A model generated the notes under the pieces. The model made no database searches. It worked only from the letters and a program-made list of their open reading frames with translations, and was not told the origin of the DNA. From assembly GCA_017475925.1 (NCBI GenBank), contig JAFVER010000223.1, positions 1-51,007 on the forward strand: a DNA stretch of 51,007 nt. The letters run 5' to 3'. This document shows positions 1 through 9,043 of the stretch, one piece after another (the stretch's first letter is position 1; each line of letters opens with the position of its first letter). The position numbers and the translations under genes were made by a program. The DNA comes from Anaerovibrio sp. GTDB lineage: Bacteria > Bacillota > Negativicutes > Selenomonadales > Selenomonadaceae.

Positions 1-165
1 ATCTAACATTTGACCATATCATATCTAAATGATATTCTTAATTCATGCTTTCCTTAGGGCGTGTTGCCGCAGGAAAGTCTTATTGTTAAACAGCAGACAC
101 TGATTGCTATGGGCACTTATCTACCTCTAGAGGAGAGAGGCTTGGCGTCCGTTAGCACAGGGTAA
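1..165 (+). repeat. Decayed dispersed-repeat remnant upstream of rqcH
   Basis: TAGGGCGTGTTG at about 54-65 matches the first 12 bases of the TA-element terminus seen intact at 47246 and 48088. Positions about 97-163 resemble the 3' half of the hairpin module (CGTTAGCACAGGGT at its end) and are most like the copy at 11058-11119. The interior is decayed and no right-hand inverted end is seen, so this is a remnant. It lies directly upstream of the rqcH ribosome-binding site and so would be part of the rqcH leader. Confidence 0.6.
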
Positions 166-182
166 TTTTGGAGGTAATATCC

Positions 183-1934
183 ATGAGCTTAGATGGCATT
201 TCCATGCACCCACTATCCCTGGAAATTGACCAGGCGATAAACGGGGGCCGCGTTGATAAAATAAATCAACCAAATAAGCAGTCAATAATTTTATCCATCA
301 GACAGCCCGGTAAAAATTTGCTGCTGCATATTTCCATTAACCCGCAAAACCCGGCAGTCCATATCATTGACCAGGCCCCTGACAATCCCCCGGAACCACC
401 TATGTTTTGTATGGTTTTGCGAAAGCATCTGGAAACAGCTCGTATAGCCGGTATTCATCAGCACGGGCTGGACCGTATATTAATAATCACCATGGATGTT
501 TTGGCTGCCGGAGGACAGATAGCAAGCAAATCCCTTGTGGTAGAGCTGATGGGAAAATACAGCAACGTCATATTAGTACAGGACAATATTATTATTGATG
601 CTCTCAGAAAGGTTGGCACAAATTCCAGTCGTATAAGAACCGTGCTGCCGGGGGACAGCTATCAGCTTCCGCCAGAACAGGACAAATTAAACATTCTGAA
701 TACACCGACAGAGGAAATAATATCCGCAATAAAACACCAGGAGGAACAAAAGCTTAGCAAAGCGCTTTTAGCTGTATGTCTTGGCTTTGGTCCTGTCACC
801 GCCAAAGAGGTAGCATATTCAGCGGGATTATCAGCCAATCAATTAATATCCGAACTGGAGGATTGTGATTTTTCCTCTGTCGCTCATTCCCTAAATGAAC
901 TGAAGGAAGCTATGACTACGCCGAATCAGTCAGCCTGTCTGGTGATGGATAGCAATAAAAAACTACTGGCCACAGCAGCCTTTCCGCTTCACTATTACAC
1001 AAATGAAACCGTTATCCTCTTTGACAGCATCAGCAAAATGCTGGCGAAGGCGTCAGAGCTTTCCGGCAGCTATCAGCTTCCTGACCGTGACCGATTTAAA
1101 AAGCTGATAAAAAATGAGCTGCACCGAGCTGAAAACAAGGTCAGCAAGTTAAAGGAGGATATTGCCTCCGCCGACAATGCCGAAAGCTATCGCGTCAAGG
1201 CCGATAACCTTATGACATACCAATACCAGCTAAAGGATCGCGTTGACAAAAGTATTACTGTTCCCGATATTTACAGCGAGACAGGTGAAAAAATAACCAT
1301 AGAGCTTGACCAACGGCTTTCAGTCAGTGAAAATGTTCAGGCATACTATAAAAGGTATGACAAGCTAAAGCGCGGCCGGTCACTTTTGGAGGAGCAGCTG
1401 ACGAAATGTCTTGAAGATATAAAATACCTTGCCTCTATTGATGCTTCACTGGAGTCATCTACCACTATTGCCGAAATAAACGACATAAAAGCTGAGCTTA
1501 TTACCAGTGGTATACTACGAGAAAGCCTAAAAAAGCACGCCTCCATAAAGCAATCCCAGCCATTTAAATTCACAGCCCCAGATGGGACGCAAATACTGGT
1601 TGGAAAAAACAATTATCAAAATGATAGACTTACGTTTAAAGTAAGCAATCCAGGAGATATATGGCTACACACTCAGGAAATTCCCGGCTCTCATGTGATT
1701 ATTCGTTGTGATGGTGAAGACCCTAGCGAAGAAACTCTGCTTTCGGCTGCTTATTTGGCAGTGCATTTCAGTCATGCGGCCAACTCCTCCAAGGTACCGG
1801 TAGATTATACCCGTTGCCGGTTTGTAAAAAAGCCGTCCGGGGCAAAGCCGGGCTTTGTGATTTTCACCAACCAAAGCACTCTTTATGTAACCCCAGAGGA
1901 AGCTAAGCTACAGTCGTTATTGACACAATCATAA
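183..1934 (+). CDS. rqcH: RqcH / NFACT family ribosome quality-control protein
   Basis: A 583-aa protein of the RqcH (FbpA/NEMF/Tae2) family, which binds stalled 50S subunits with tRNA-Ala and adds C-terminal alanine tails to the stuck nascent chain. The ATG at 183 is preferred over the TTG at 168 because GGAGG at 170-174 lies 8 nt before it. From this start the Asp-Arg pair in GLDRIL falls at residues 97-98, the numbering of the essential DR motif in Bacillus subtilis RqcH. The order is NFACT-N domain, a central charged coiled coil (about residues 300-420), and the C-terminal NFACT-R (DUF814) domain with NPGDIWLHTQEIPGSHV. The length is normal for the family. It converges on rarA across a shared terminator. 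Confidence 0.95.
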   Translation: MSLDGISMHPLSLEIDQAINGGRVDKINQPNKQSIILSIRQPGKNLLLHISINPQNPAVHIIDQAPDNPPEPPMFCMVLRKHLETARIAGIHQHGLDRILIITMDVLAAGGQIASKSLVVELMGKYSNVILVQDNIIIDALRKVGTNSSRIRTVLPGDSYQLPPEQDKLNILNTPTEEIISAIKHQEEQKLSKALLAVCLGFGPVTAKEVAYSAGLSANQLISELEDCDFSSVAHSLNELKEAMTTPNQSACLVMDSNKKLLATAAFPLHYYTNETVILFDSISKMLAKASELSGSYQLPDRDRFKKLIKNELHRAENKVSKLKEDIASADNAESYRVKADNLMTYQYQLKDRVDKSITVPDIYSETGEKITIELDQRLSVSENVQAYYKRYDKLKRGRSLLEEQLTKCLEDIKYLASIDASLESSTTIAEINDIKAELITSGILRESLKKHASIKQSQPFKFTAPDGTQILVGKNNYQNDRLTFKVSNPGDIWLHTQEIPGSHVIIRCDGEDPSEETLLSAAYLAVHFSHAANSSKVPVDYTRCRFVKKPSGAKPGFVIFTNQSTLYVTPEEAKLQSLLTQS

Positions 1935-1975
1935 AAAAACATCCTTTGTCAGCAAACGACAAAGGATGTTTTTTT
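1933..1975. terminator. Bidirectional terminator between rqcH and rarA
   Basis: A perfect 18-bp inverted repeat (1933-1950 with 1958-1975) has a 7-nt loop, an A-run on one side and a T-run on the other. It can therefore terminate rqcH on plus and the rarA operon on minus. Confidence 0.92.
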
Positions 1976-3305
1976 ACTTATCGTATCGCTCCGGCCAGCA
2001 CCATTTAAGATATTCCCTAAGCCGACCTTCCCGCCCGTTTTCAGTAGGCTTATAATATAAGGTCCCCTGCATTAAATCCGGCATATACTGTTGGCGGACA
2101 AAATGACCTGGAAAATCATGGGAATATTTATACCCTTCTCCATGGCCCAGCTTCGCCGCCCCCTTGTAATGGGCATCCCGCAAATGAACCGGTACTTTGC
2201 CGCAATTCCGCCGCCGGACATCATCCAACGCACTATCAACAGCCATATAGGCTGCATTGCTTTTCGGAGCTGCTGCCACGTAGGTTACCGCCTCAGCCAA
2301 AGGAATACGCCCTTCCGGCATTCCCACAAACTGTACCGCCTGAACAGCGGCCATTGCCACCACCAACGCCCTAGGGTCAGCATTGCCTACATCCTCAGCG
2401 GCACATATTGCCACCCGCCTGGCAATAAAATTCACATCCTCCCCGCCGGCAAGCATACGAGCCAGGTAGTGAACTGCTGCATCCGGATCACTTCCCCGCA
2501 TGCTTTTGATAAACGCCGAAACGGTATCATAGTGATTATCACCCCGTTTATCATAGCTCTGTACCCGCTCACCCAAAATACTATCAATCAGCTCCGTTGA
2601 TATACAGCCATTCTCCTCGACCATGGCTGCAGCCTGCTCCAACAGGTTCAGTGCCATACGCCCATCGCCACTTGACAGCTGTGCTATTGCCTCCAGCACA
2701 TCATCAGTAGCAGAAATATTACTTTTTCCCAGGCCCCTTTCGGCATCCTTCAGGGCTGCCTTTAATATCTCCACTATATCCCCATCAGACAACGCCGTAA
2801 GACGAACTATCCGTACCCGACTGAGCAAAGCATGATTTACCTCAAAAAAAGGATTTTCCGTTGTAGCACCAATCAGAATAAGCCGCCCATCCTCCACATA
2901 TGGCAGCAGCACATCCTGCTGGCTTTTGTTGAATCTATGTATCTCATCAATAAATATTATTGTCCTTTTTTGAAAAAATTTCCGTTGCTCCGCTGCCTCA
3001 TCCACGATTTTCCGTATATCAGCAATCCCGGCCGAAACAGCATTAAGCTTTTTGAAATTACTGTCCGTTATACCAGCTATCATTTGAGCCAGGGTGGTTT
3101 TACCAGTTCCTGGGGGACCAAAAAAAATCATTGAAGGAAGCTGATCCTTTTCAATCATTTTCCGAAGATATTTTCCCTTGCCTACGGCCTCCTCCTGACC
3201 AATAAATTCATCAAAATTTCGTGGGCGCATCCGCTGAGCCAAGGGCTCATAGGACCACAGGTCCTTTTTTTCGGCTTCTGCAAATAAATCCATTCCCAAA
3301 TCCAT
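1974..3305 (-). CDS. rarA: Replication-associated recombination protein A (RarA/MgsA)
   Basis: A 443-aa clamp-loader-like AAA+ ATPase acting at stalled replication forks. Walker A is GPPGTGKTT, Walker B is [10 protein letters not shown], and sensor 1 is [13 protein letters not shown]. The C-terminal MgsA/RarA tetramerisation region contains [14 protein letters not shown]. The first ATG is used because GGGGTG, which overlaps the end of dut, sits 6-8 nt upstream. The second ATG four codons later has only a crowded GGGA. It is the last gene of the run miaA-hfq-dut-rarA with a 2-nt gap to dut, so it is probably co-transcribed. It ends at the shared terminator 1933-1975. Confidence 0.95.
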   Translation of the reverse strand: MDLGMDLFAEAEKKDLWSYEPLAQRMRPRNFDEFIGQEEAVGKGKYLRKMIEKDQLPSMIFFGPPGTGKTTLAQMIAGITDSNFKKLNAVSAGIADIRKIVDEAAEQRKFFQKRTIIFIDEIHRFNKSQQDVLLPYVEDGRLILIGATTENPFFEVNHALLSRVRIVRLTALSDGDIVEILKAALKDAERGLGKSNISATDDVLEAIAQLSSGDGRMALNLLEQAAAMVEENGCISTELIDSILGERVQSYDKRGDNHYDTVSAFIKSMRGSDPDAAVHYLARMLAGGEDVNFIARRVAICAAEDVGNADPRALVVAMAAVQAVQFVGMPEGRIPLAEAVTYVAAAPKSNAAYMAVDSALDDVRRRNCGKVPVHLRDAHYKGAAKLGHGEGYKYSHDFPGHFVRQQYMPDLMQGTLYYKPTENGREGRLREYLKWCWPERYDK

Positions 3306-3307
3306 TT

Positions 3308-3772
3308 TTACACCCCAGTTGAGCCAAATCCGCCCTTACGACCTGCTCCTATTCCTGCAGCATCAGCATCAACCGTAAGGTACTTGTAAAAAATACCCTG
3401 AGCAATGCGCATCCCCTTGGCAATAGTCAGTGGCTCATTTCCATGATTTATAAGGGGAACCATAATATGTCCCTCATTGTCAGGATTGTTGTAATAATCA
3501 GCATCTATTATTCCCTGACTGTTAATACAGGAAATACTATGCTTTACAGCAATGCTTGACCGCACATGAATCCCCAGGTATTCATCCGGCTGCATATATG
3601 CCTTTAAACCGGTAGGTACCAGTATAACCTTATGGGGATATAGAATTGTTTTCTCAGCTGCTTCTATATCATAGCCGGCACTGCTACCGGTCTTGCGCTT
3701 AGGCAGATTTATCCCTTTATCCAAAAAAGCAGCTACCAGCTCAAACCCCCGTTGTCTGTTTTTTTTATTCAT
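3308..3772 (-). CDS. dut: dUTP diphosphatase (dUTPase)
   Basis: A 154-aa trimeric dUTPase that hydrolyses dUTP to dUMP and pyrophosphate, keeping uracil out of DNA. All five family motifs are present in order: SAGYDIEA (1), HVRSSIAVK (2), [10 protein letters not shown] (3, with the catalytic Asp and the uridine-binding Tyr), [12 protein letters not shown] (4) and [11 protein letters not shown] (5, the C-terminal arm). The ATG lies 8 nt inside the end of hfq, so the two are translationally coupled. It is followed after 2 nt by rarA. Confidence 0.95.
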   Translation of the reverse strand: MNKKNRQRGFELVAAFLDKGINLPKRKTGSSAGYDIEAAEKTILYPHKVILVPTGLKAYMQPDEYLGIHVRSSIAVKHSISCINSQGIIDADYYNNPDNEGHIMVPLINHGNEPLTIAKGMRIAQGIFYKYLTVDADAAGIGAGRKGGFGSTGV

Positions 3773-4013
3773 TTGATTCTTTTTTATCCCCGCCTAAATT
3801 CTCCAAAGTACGACTAGGGGTAATTGTGGAAATAGCATGCTTATATACCAGCTGCTGTTTTCCCATAGAATCAATTATAACGGTGAAATTATCAAAGCCC
3901 TTGACCATTCCCTTTATCTGAAAGCCATTTATCAGGTGAATAGACACCGGAATATTTTCCTTCCGCACCTGATTTAAAATACTGTCCTGCAAATTAATCC
4001 CCTTTGTTGTCAT
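3765..4013 (-). CDS. hfq: RNA chaperone Hfq
   Basis: An 82-aa Sm-like hexameric RNA chaperone for sRNA-mRNA pairing. The Sm1 region is [19 protein letters not shown] through [14 protein letters not shown], and the Sm2 signature is [11 protein letters not shown] (YKHAIST). GGAGGG lies 7 nt before the ATG. It follows miaA, the order also known in gammaproteobacteria, and overlaps dut by 8 nt. The tail is short and charged (GGDKKESNE), without the long acidic tail of some proteobacterial Hfq proteins. Confidence 0.96.
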   Translation of the reverse strand: MTTKGINLQDSILNQVRKENIPVSIHLINGFQIKGMVKGFDNFTVIIDSMGKQQLVYKHAISTITPSRTLENLGGDKKESNE

Positions 4014-4037
4014 TTCTATCCCTCCACGTTATTGATT

Positions 4038-4084
4038 GTAAAATGAGACTTACAATAAATCCTTAGCACCCGTTAGCGCAGGGT
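4038..4084 (+). repeat. Short copy of the hairpin module, overlapping the 3' end of miaA
   Basis: Compared with the full module at 48188-48271, this copy keeps both ends (GTAAAATGAGACTTA and TAAATCCTTAGCACCCG...GCGCAGGGT) but lacks the first hairpin. It fills the miaA-hfq gap and encodes the last ten residues of miaA on the minus strand. Confidence 0.8.
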
Positions 4085-5003
4085 AGTACCGCCCAATATT
4101 CCAAATAACATTCTGCAAAAGGCCCTTTCCCCGATATAGCTCCGGGTGATACCAGTGTATATATGGCATCCTGCGATACCAGGTCAGCTGTCTTTTGGCA
4201 AAATGTCTGGTGGCTTTTTTTATTGCCTCACCGGTTTCGGTAAGTGATTCCTGTCCAATCACATATCTGAGCATCTCTTTGTAACCGATGCCCCGCATTG
4301 CCTGACAATACTCAGGAACCCCCTGCCGTAAAAGGCCTTTAACCTCGTCAGCCAGCCCCTGCTGAAGCATTACATCCACTCTACGGTTTATTCTATCATA
4401 AAGTGTAGAACGCTGCCAACTTAGTCCTATCACATAAGCATCATAAACCAGTGCAGCTTCCTTATTGGCTGAAATCTGTTCGCCACCCTTATGGTAAACC
4501 TCTAAGGCCCTTATAACTCGCCGTAGATTATTTACATGAATACGCTTGGCTGCTTCGGGATTAATTTCCATAAGCATATCATGCACGTAGCCCTTGCCGT
4601 TTTCTTCGGCCAGTTTTTCCAGCTTCGCTCTGTAGACCTCATCGCCAGCAGTCTCATTAAACTGATAGCCCTCAATCAGGGATTTTATGTAAAGACCAGT
4701 TCCTCCTGCCAAAATAGGTATTTTCCCACGATTATTTATGGCTGTAATTAACGGCTTTACCTGTTGGATAAAATCTGCCACATTAAAATTAGCCTCCGGG
4801 GGCAAAATGTCAATCATATGATGCTTTATTCCATTGCGCTCCTTCATATCTGGCTTGGCGGAGCCAATATCAAAGCCCCGATAAACCAGCTGAGAATCCC
4901 CTGAAATAATTTCTGTATCCAGCCACTTGGCTATTTCTATGGATAGGCCCGTTTTTCCCGACGCCGTTGGTCCCAAAACAACAATTAATTTCTCCTGCGT
5001 CAT
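4050..5003 (-). CDS. miaA: tRNA dimethylallyltransferase MiaA
   Basis: A 317-aa enzyme that transfers a dimethylallyl group to N6 of A37 in tRNAs reading UNN codons. The P-loop is VVLGPTASGKTGLS. Family motifs are SGDSQLVYRG, the AGGTGLYIKSL loop and RQLTWYRR near the C-terminus. It is followed by hfq after 36 nt. Oddity: the last ten residues (PALTGAKDLL) and the stop codon are encoded by the dispersed repeat at 4038-4084, so an insertion or spread of that repeat has rewritten the natural C-terminus. The catalytic core appears complete. Confidence 0.95.
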   Translation of the reverse strand: MTQEKLIVVLGPTASGKTGLSIEIAKWLDTEIISGDSQLVYRGFDIGSAKPDMKERNGIKHHMIDILPPEANFNVADFIQQVKPLITAINNRGKIPILAGGTGLYIKSLIEGYQFNETAGDEVYRAKLEKLAEENGKGYVHDMLMEINPEAAKRIHVNNLRRVIRALEVYHKGGEQISANKEAALVYDAYVIGLSWQRSTLYDRINRRVDVMLQQGLADEVKGLLRQGVPEYCQAMRGIGYKEMLRYVIGQESLTETGEAIKKATRHFAKRQLTWYRRMPYIHWYHPELYRGKGLLQNVIWNIGRYYPALTGAKDLL

Positions 5004-5023
5004 ATAACCCCCTCATCTATATA

Positions 5024-5067
5024 AACAAAACGGCTGTTGCTCATAATATACACCACAAGCAACAGCC
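5024..5067 (-). terminator. Probable terminator after asd
   Basis: A 10-bp perfect stem (5032-5041 with 5058-5067), followed on the minus strand by a broken T-run (GTTTTGTTT), lies between asd and miaA. Termination may be incomplete. Confidence 0.6.
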
Positions 5068-5083
5068 AATGCAAATATTCTAT

Positions 5084-6118
5084 CTACTTAATCATATCAT
5101 GCTCTATCATGTATTCTGCAATCTGTAGGGCATTCAGGGCAGCTCCCTTGCGAATCTGGTCACCGCACACCCACAGGTTTAATCCATGGTCTATAGAATA
5201 ATCCTTACGAATACGTCCAACCTCAACATCATCCTTACCAGAGGTCTCCAACGGCATAGGATACTCCTGCTCATCTGGATTATCCCTTAATACAACCCCA
5301 GGGAACTTGGACAAGGCCTCCCGCGCCTTCTCTACTGACACCTCATCCTCAAACTCAATATTGACTGACTCCGCATGACTGCGATATACCGGCACACGAA
5401 TAGTAGTTGCCGTAATACGCATACTGTCATCATTCATTATCTTTTTAGTCTCGTCTATCATCTTCATTTCTTCCTTTGTATAAAGGTTTTCCTTGAAGAC
5501 ATCAATCTGCGGAATCAGGTTGAAGGCTATCTGATAGTGCTTTTTCAATGCTGCACCTGGCAAGATATTAGCTACTGCCTCCTTGCCATCATTAATATCC
5601 TTTACCTGCTGCTCAAGCTCTGCCATGGCTTCCTTGCCACCACCGGACACCGCCTGATAGGTGGATACGACCACCCGCTTGATTTTGGATACATCATAAA
5701 GAGGCTTCAGGGCCATTACCATAATTATTGTTGAACAGTTTGGATTGGCAATAATCCCTTTGTGCCAGGAAATGTCCTCTGGATTTACCTCAGGAACAAC
5801 AAGAGGAACCTCTGGATCCATACGGAAGGTGCTGGAATTATCAATTACTACAGCTCCTGCCTTGGCCGCAGCCGGTCCCAGGGTTTTGCTGATAGAACCA
5901 CCGGCAAAAAGGGCAATATCAACGTCGTCAAAGGAGTTTTCTGTAGCCTCCTCCACGGTATATTCACTTCCCATGAATTTAATTTTCTTGCCGGCAGACC
6001 GCTTGGAGGCAAGCAATTTAAGATTGGCAAACGGAAACCTACGCTCCTCAATGAGATTTAAAAATTCCTGTCCAACTGCACCGGTTGCCCCCAGAATAGC
6101 TACATTATAATCCTTCAT
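5084..6118 (-). CDS. asd: Aspartate-semialdehyde dehydrogenase
   Basis: A 344-aa NADP-dependent enzyme that makes aspartate semialdehyde from aspartyl phosphate, the branch point to lysine/diaminopimelate, threonine and methionine. The Rossmann motif is ILGATGAVGQEFL. The active-site cysteine is in NPNCSTI. The catalytic His is probably the one in the SGKDDVEVGRIRKD to HGLNLWVCGDQ region. GGGGAG precedes the ATG. It lies 13 nt downstream of dapB and is co-transcribed with it. There is no dapA in the window. Confidence 0.95.
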   Translation of the reverse strand: MKDYNVAILGATGAVGQEFLNLIEERRFPFANLKLLASKRSAGKKIKFMGSEYTVEEATENSFDDVDIALFAGGSISKTLGPAAAKAGAVVIDNSSTFRMDPEVPLVVPEVNPEDISWHKGIIANPNCSTIIMVMALKPLYDVSKIKRVVVSTYQAVSGGGKEAMAELEQQVKDINDGKEAVANILPGAALKKHYQIAFNLIPQIDVFKENLYTKEEMKMIDETKKIMNDDSMRITATTIRVPVYRSHAESVNIEFEDEVSVEKAREALSKFPGVVLRDNPDEQEYPMPLETSGKDDVEVGRIRKDYSIDHGLNLWVCGDQIRKGAALNALQIAEYMIEHDMIK

Positions 6119-6131
6119 GTTGTTCTCCCCT

Positions 6132-6923
6132 TTAATCCATAAATTTATCCAAACCGATAATAAGACCCTTGTGGCCTAAAATCTGCTTTGCTGCCAAGCA
6201 CACCCCAGGCATGAAGGACTCTCTGTTCAGTGAATCATGACGAATGGTCAACGTCTGCCCTAATCCACCAAAGATAACCTCCTGATGAGCTACATAGCCC
6301 GGCAAGCGTACACTGTGAATATGCATCCCATCTACATCAGCCCCACGGGCTCCGGCCACCTTTTCTTTCTCATTAGGATTTCCCTGAATATGTGCCTTGC
6401 GTACCTCAGAAATCAAAGCGGCGGTCTGAAGGGCAGTACCGGACGGTGCATCAAGCTTTTTATCATGATGCAGCTCGATTATCTCCACCTCAGGCATATA
6501 TTTGGCTGCCTGTTTTGCCATCTGCATCATCAAAACTGCTCCAATGGCAAAATTTGGCGCAATAAATACCGGAGTATCGTTCTCCTTAGACAGTTTTTCA
6601 AGCTCCTTTTTCTGTTCATCGGACAAGCCTGTTGTACCTATTACTGGAGCCACCTTGTTTTTTATGGCCACACTGGCATTTTCAAACACCACATCAGGTA
6701 TAGTAAAATCAACCATTACCTGTGGGTGAGTCTCATTGATGGTTGTCACCAAATCCCTGGTATAATTTACATCACATTTACCAAAGCCCACTACCTCACC
6801 GGCATCACCTTCACCTACTATATCAACGGCGCCAACCAGCTCCAGCTCCTCATCCTCACGGACAGCCTTTACCACAGCCTGACCCATTCGGCCATAGGCC
6901 CCACTAACCAACACTTTTATCAT
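6132..6923 (-). CDS. dapB: 4-hydroxy-tetrahydrodipicolinate reductase
   Basis: A 263-aa NAD(P)H-dependent reductase of the lysine/diaminopimelate pathway. The N-terminal nucleotide-binding motif is VSGAYGRMGQAVV. The catalytic and substrate-binding signature is ELHHDKKLDAPSGTA (His and Lys pair). The C-terminus returns to the Rossmann fold. GGAGGTG precedes the ATG. It is the first gene of the dapB-asd unit, with a good promoter at 6982-7011. The usual partner dapA is absent here. Confidence 0.96.
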   Translation of the reverse strand: MIKVLVSGAYGRMGQAVVKAVREDEELELVGAVDIVGEGDAGEVVGFGKCDVNYTRDLVTTINETHPQVMVDFTIPDVVFENASVAIKNKVAPVIGTTGLSDEQKKELEKLSKENDTPVFIAPNFAIGAVLMMQMAKQAAKYMPEVEIIELHHDKKLDAPSGTALQTAALISEVRKAHIQGNPNEKEKVAGARGADVDGMHIHSVRLPGYVAHQEVIFGGLGQTLTIRHDSLNRESFMPGVCLAAKQILGHKGLIIGLDKFMD

Positions 6924-6981
6924 AAGCTAACACCTCCACGCTGTCATCTGTATAAAGCTCATCTCTCTAGACACCTTTTTA

Positions 6982-7011
6982 ATAATACTTTATTCTGCCT
7001 TCACTTGGCAA
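6982..7011 (-). promoter_or_regulatory. Sigma-70-type promoter for dapB-asd
   Basis: On the minus strand TTGCCA (7011-7006) and TATTAT (6987-6982) are separated by 18 bp. They lie about 60 bp upstream of the dapB ATG, just inside the edge of the repeat remnant at 7042. Confidence 0.6.
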
Positions 7012-7041
7012 GTATCAGTTTATGAATGTGCTTTTATCTTG

Positions 7042-7225
7042 ACCCTTTGCTAAGCGGCGCGAAGGATTTACTCGACTGATATTCAGTGTAAGCTTAAAGC
7101 TCCCACTGAATGAGTCTCATTTTACAAATCCTCGACATAGCACCACTATGACTGCGGTTTGTCAACTGACAACAGACAACCAATCACCGCAAATATGGAC
7201 GAACTCATTTAATCAACACGCCCTA
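7042..7225 (-). mobile_element. One-ended TA element carrying the hairpin module
   Basis: On the minus strand the segment begins with the intact 17-base terminus (7225-7209), runs through the internal hairpin region shared with the copies at 47246 and 48088, and includes a full hairpin module (7042-7125). It diverges from the 48088 copy just after GGGTCAAGA, so the second inverted end is missing. The GC-rich hairpins sit between dapB and the peptide gene at 7329. Confidence 0.75.
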
Positions 7226-7247
7226 AATGAAAATAAGTAAATAAGCT

Positions 7248-7290
7248 ACTAAAAAACGCATCCATCATATCATCGAATGCGTTTTTTAGT
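7248..7290 (-). terminator. Terminator for the leader-peptide gene
   Basis: A 14-bp perfect stem (7248-7261 with 7277-7290) has a T-run and an A-run on its two sides. It lies 38 nt after the stop of the peptide gene at 7329. Confidence 0.85.
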
Positions 7291-7328
7291 GGAGTCTATT
7301 GATAAATTTTCTTGAAAGAGGGGTCTTA

Positions 7329-7532
7329 TTATGCTGTCTGCTCAGTTTGAACCTTTTCTTGTGTTTTTTCCTGAATCTTGGTTTCAACGGCGTCTTTTAC
7401 ACCTCTGAACATATCTATTAATTCCTTAATTCTTTGAATTGAGTTTTTCCGTGGTCCATGGAGTCTGATTCTAATGCGGCCACCTGCTACCTGATTCATC
7501 TCCATTTCGTTAAGTTCAACCTTTGTATTCAT
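7329..7532 (-). CDS. Small peptide with double-glycine-type leader
   Basis: A 67-aa peptide. Its N-terminus VELNEMEMNQVAGG matches the double-glycine leaders removed by C39-peptidase ABC exporters from class II bacteriocins and peptide signals. The predicted mature part starts RIRIRLHG, is strongly basic at first, then helical and charged with a Q/E/K-rich tail and no Cys. AGGGAG lies 9 nt before the ATG. It has its own terminator (7248-7290) and a conserved upstream block shared with the peptide gene at 15558. No exporter or immunity gene was found in the window. The function is inferred from the leader only; a signal peptide role is as likely as a bacteriocin. Confidence 0.7.
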   Translation of the reverse strand: MNTKVELNEMEMNQVAGGRIRIRLHGPRKNSIQRIKELIDMFRGVKDAVETKIQEKTQEKVQTEQTA

Positions 7533-7570
7533 AAATCATTTCTCCCTTCTATGTCTGGGCTTATTGCCTT

Positions 7571-7632
7571 TGTTTTATCTTTTCTGTCTATACATACGGA
7601 TAAAGATAAAAGTTATTACAATTTTTTAAAAT
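7571..7632 (-). promoter_or_regulatory. Conserved upstream block of the peptide gene
   Basis: About 60 bp, read on minus as TTTTTGTAATA, then ATCCGTATGTATAGA, then AAAAGATAAAA, recur almost unchanged before the peptide gene at 15558 (block 15781-15840). TTTTATCTTT and AAAGATAAAA form an inverted pair around the core. TATAGA could be a -10 box without a good -35, which would suggest an activated promoter. Confidence 0.6.
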
Positions 7633-7836
7633 ATTTTTTATGAGTGGTATATTTCCACAGAATCGCAGCATATTTTCGTTTCCCAACTCAAAGTAAAAAT
7701 AGCCTAAAAGCCTTTATTTCTAGCATGAGGTGCGGATTTGTCAAATCTTCCATACAAAATTTTTTCCGCAACAAAAAGAAAAACCGGCAAACTGCCGACT
7801 GGAATTAATGTACATAAATCATTATTTATAACTGCA

Positions 7837-8115
7837 CAAACTTCCCACATAGATATATCGATTAAATCAAGGTGCAATGCCTAAGCTCATTGTACACAGG
7901 TCGTGTACACACGCCTTTACATGAAAAGACCAATCAACCATCGTCTTTCAGACGTGATTTATTGAATTTTCACTGTATAAGCAGACCTAGACCCCTTCTG
8001 TCACTTCGTGACATTTCCCCCTGGGGAGGTGGGTGTGTTTGTCAAAATATCATCGTACCAGTGCACTAGACATTCATCTAGCATAAATGCATCAATTATA
8101 CATGTGGGAAGTTTG
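7837..8115. mobile_element. Non-autonomous element with CAAACTTCCCACAT inverted ends
   Basis: The 279-bp segment is bounded by a perfect 14-bp inverted repeat (7837-7850 and 8102-8115). No coding region is seen inside. It contains a GTGTAC palindrome region near 7890-7915 and a nested GC-rich repeat (TCACTTCGTGACATTTCCCC at 8000-8019). Related copies are at 30146-30228 (short form) and 48012-48087 (left end only). The right end stops 2 nt from the stop codon of the rpn gene. Confidence 0.75.
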
Positions 8116-8117
8116 AC

Positions 8118-8912
8118 TTACGATACTAATATCGCTTTTCTTAGTTCCTCAACGCTTATGCCAGCAGCATTAGCGGCAACTTCCTCAGTAATTGCGCCTT
8201 GTCTAAAGAGGTCAATAGCTATTTCCAATTTTCCTTCTTCACGGCCTTTATTTAAGCCACGATCTTCCGCTTCCAATAATGTTTGAGTGTAAGTCATATA
8301 CAACGCCCTCTTTCCATCATCATCACGCTGCAACTCTACTTCTTTCTGTAAACTACGAGTAAAATCATCATTAGGCTCATTGCTTGCAATATAATCCAAG
8401 AGATTGGATAACTCTTGACTTATTCTATGCCTATCCCCCTGAGTATTCAAGAAAATTTTATAAACTTCATCATTAAGGGACAACTCACTATTTTCATGGC
8501 ACCGGCTGCTAAATGTATATTTTGCTAAATTAACCTCAAAGGGATCAAAGGTACATATAAAAATTATATATGTTTTACGTAACCGGCTGTACAGCTCGCC
8601 CTTCTTGAGAGCATCATTATCAAGCACCGATTGATAATATCTTGTTCTCTTGCCAAGATAATCCTTAACGGAGTCATTCACTTGCATTTCCACATCTATA
8701 ACCGTACTATCAGCAAGAGTTACATAAATATCCAAGCGAATGCCCTTACTGGTTAATTGAGCCTCAAGACTCTTTTCTCCTTCAGGATAAATTATCTCCT
8801 TAATTTTTACACCCAGCACTCTTTCCAATAGTTGCTTACACAATTCCGGTTTTTCCATAACCAGACGAAACATAAAGGTGTTGCTTATAGCAGCATTTCT
8901 AAAATCCAGCAT
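8118..8912 (-). CDS. Rpn family recombination-promoting nuclease / PD-(D/E)XK transposase-like
   Basis: A 264-aa protein of the Rpn/YhgA (COG5464) family, related to PDDEXK_2 transposase-like nucleases that raise RecA-independent recombination in E. coli. The likely nuclease core is GIRLDIYVTLADSTVIDVEM followed by Q (metal-binding Asp, then E-x-Q) at about residues 57-78. The N-terminus (AAISNTFMFRLVMEKPELC) and the C-terminal tail (GREEGKLEIAIDLFRQG) are typical. The stop codon abuts the element at 7837-8115, which could be a coincidence or a functional link. It is a single gene with no partner. Confidence 0.85.
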   Translation of the reverse strand: MLDFRNAAISNTFMFRLVMEKPELCKQLLERVLGVKIKEIIYPEGEKSLEAQLTSKGIRLDIYVTLADSTVIDVEMQVNDSVKDYLGKRTRYYQSVLDNDALKKGELYSRLRKTYIIFICTFDPFEVNLAKYTFSSRCHENSELSLNDEVYKIFLNTQGDRHRISQELSNLLDYIASNEPNDDFTRSLQKEVELQRDDDGKRALYMTYTQTLLEAEDRGLNKGREEGKLEIAIDLFRQGAITEEVAANAAGISVEELRKAILVS

Positions 8913-9043
8913 TAACCAACCTTCTAACCTGAATTATATCATAAAAAAAATATTATATCGACATTGTAATCATGCACATTAAAAACACAACATGGCTCTT
9001 ACACAAATAAGTACACCATACGATTCATAATGCTTACAAAGAA

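Noticed and set aside
2091..2600. 169-aa ORF on plus opposite rarA
   Set aside because: It is the antisense shadow of rarA, with no ribosome-binding site and no family features.
6285..7025. 246-aa ORF on plus opposite dapB and its promoter
   Set aside because: Antisense shadow of dapB with a Cys/His-rich nonsense composition; it also runs through the dapB promoter.
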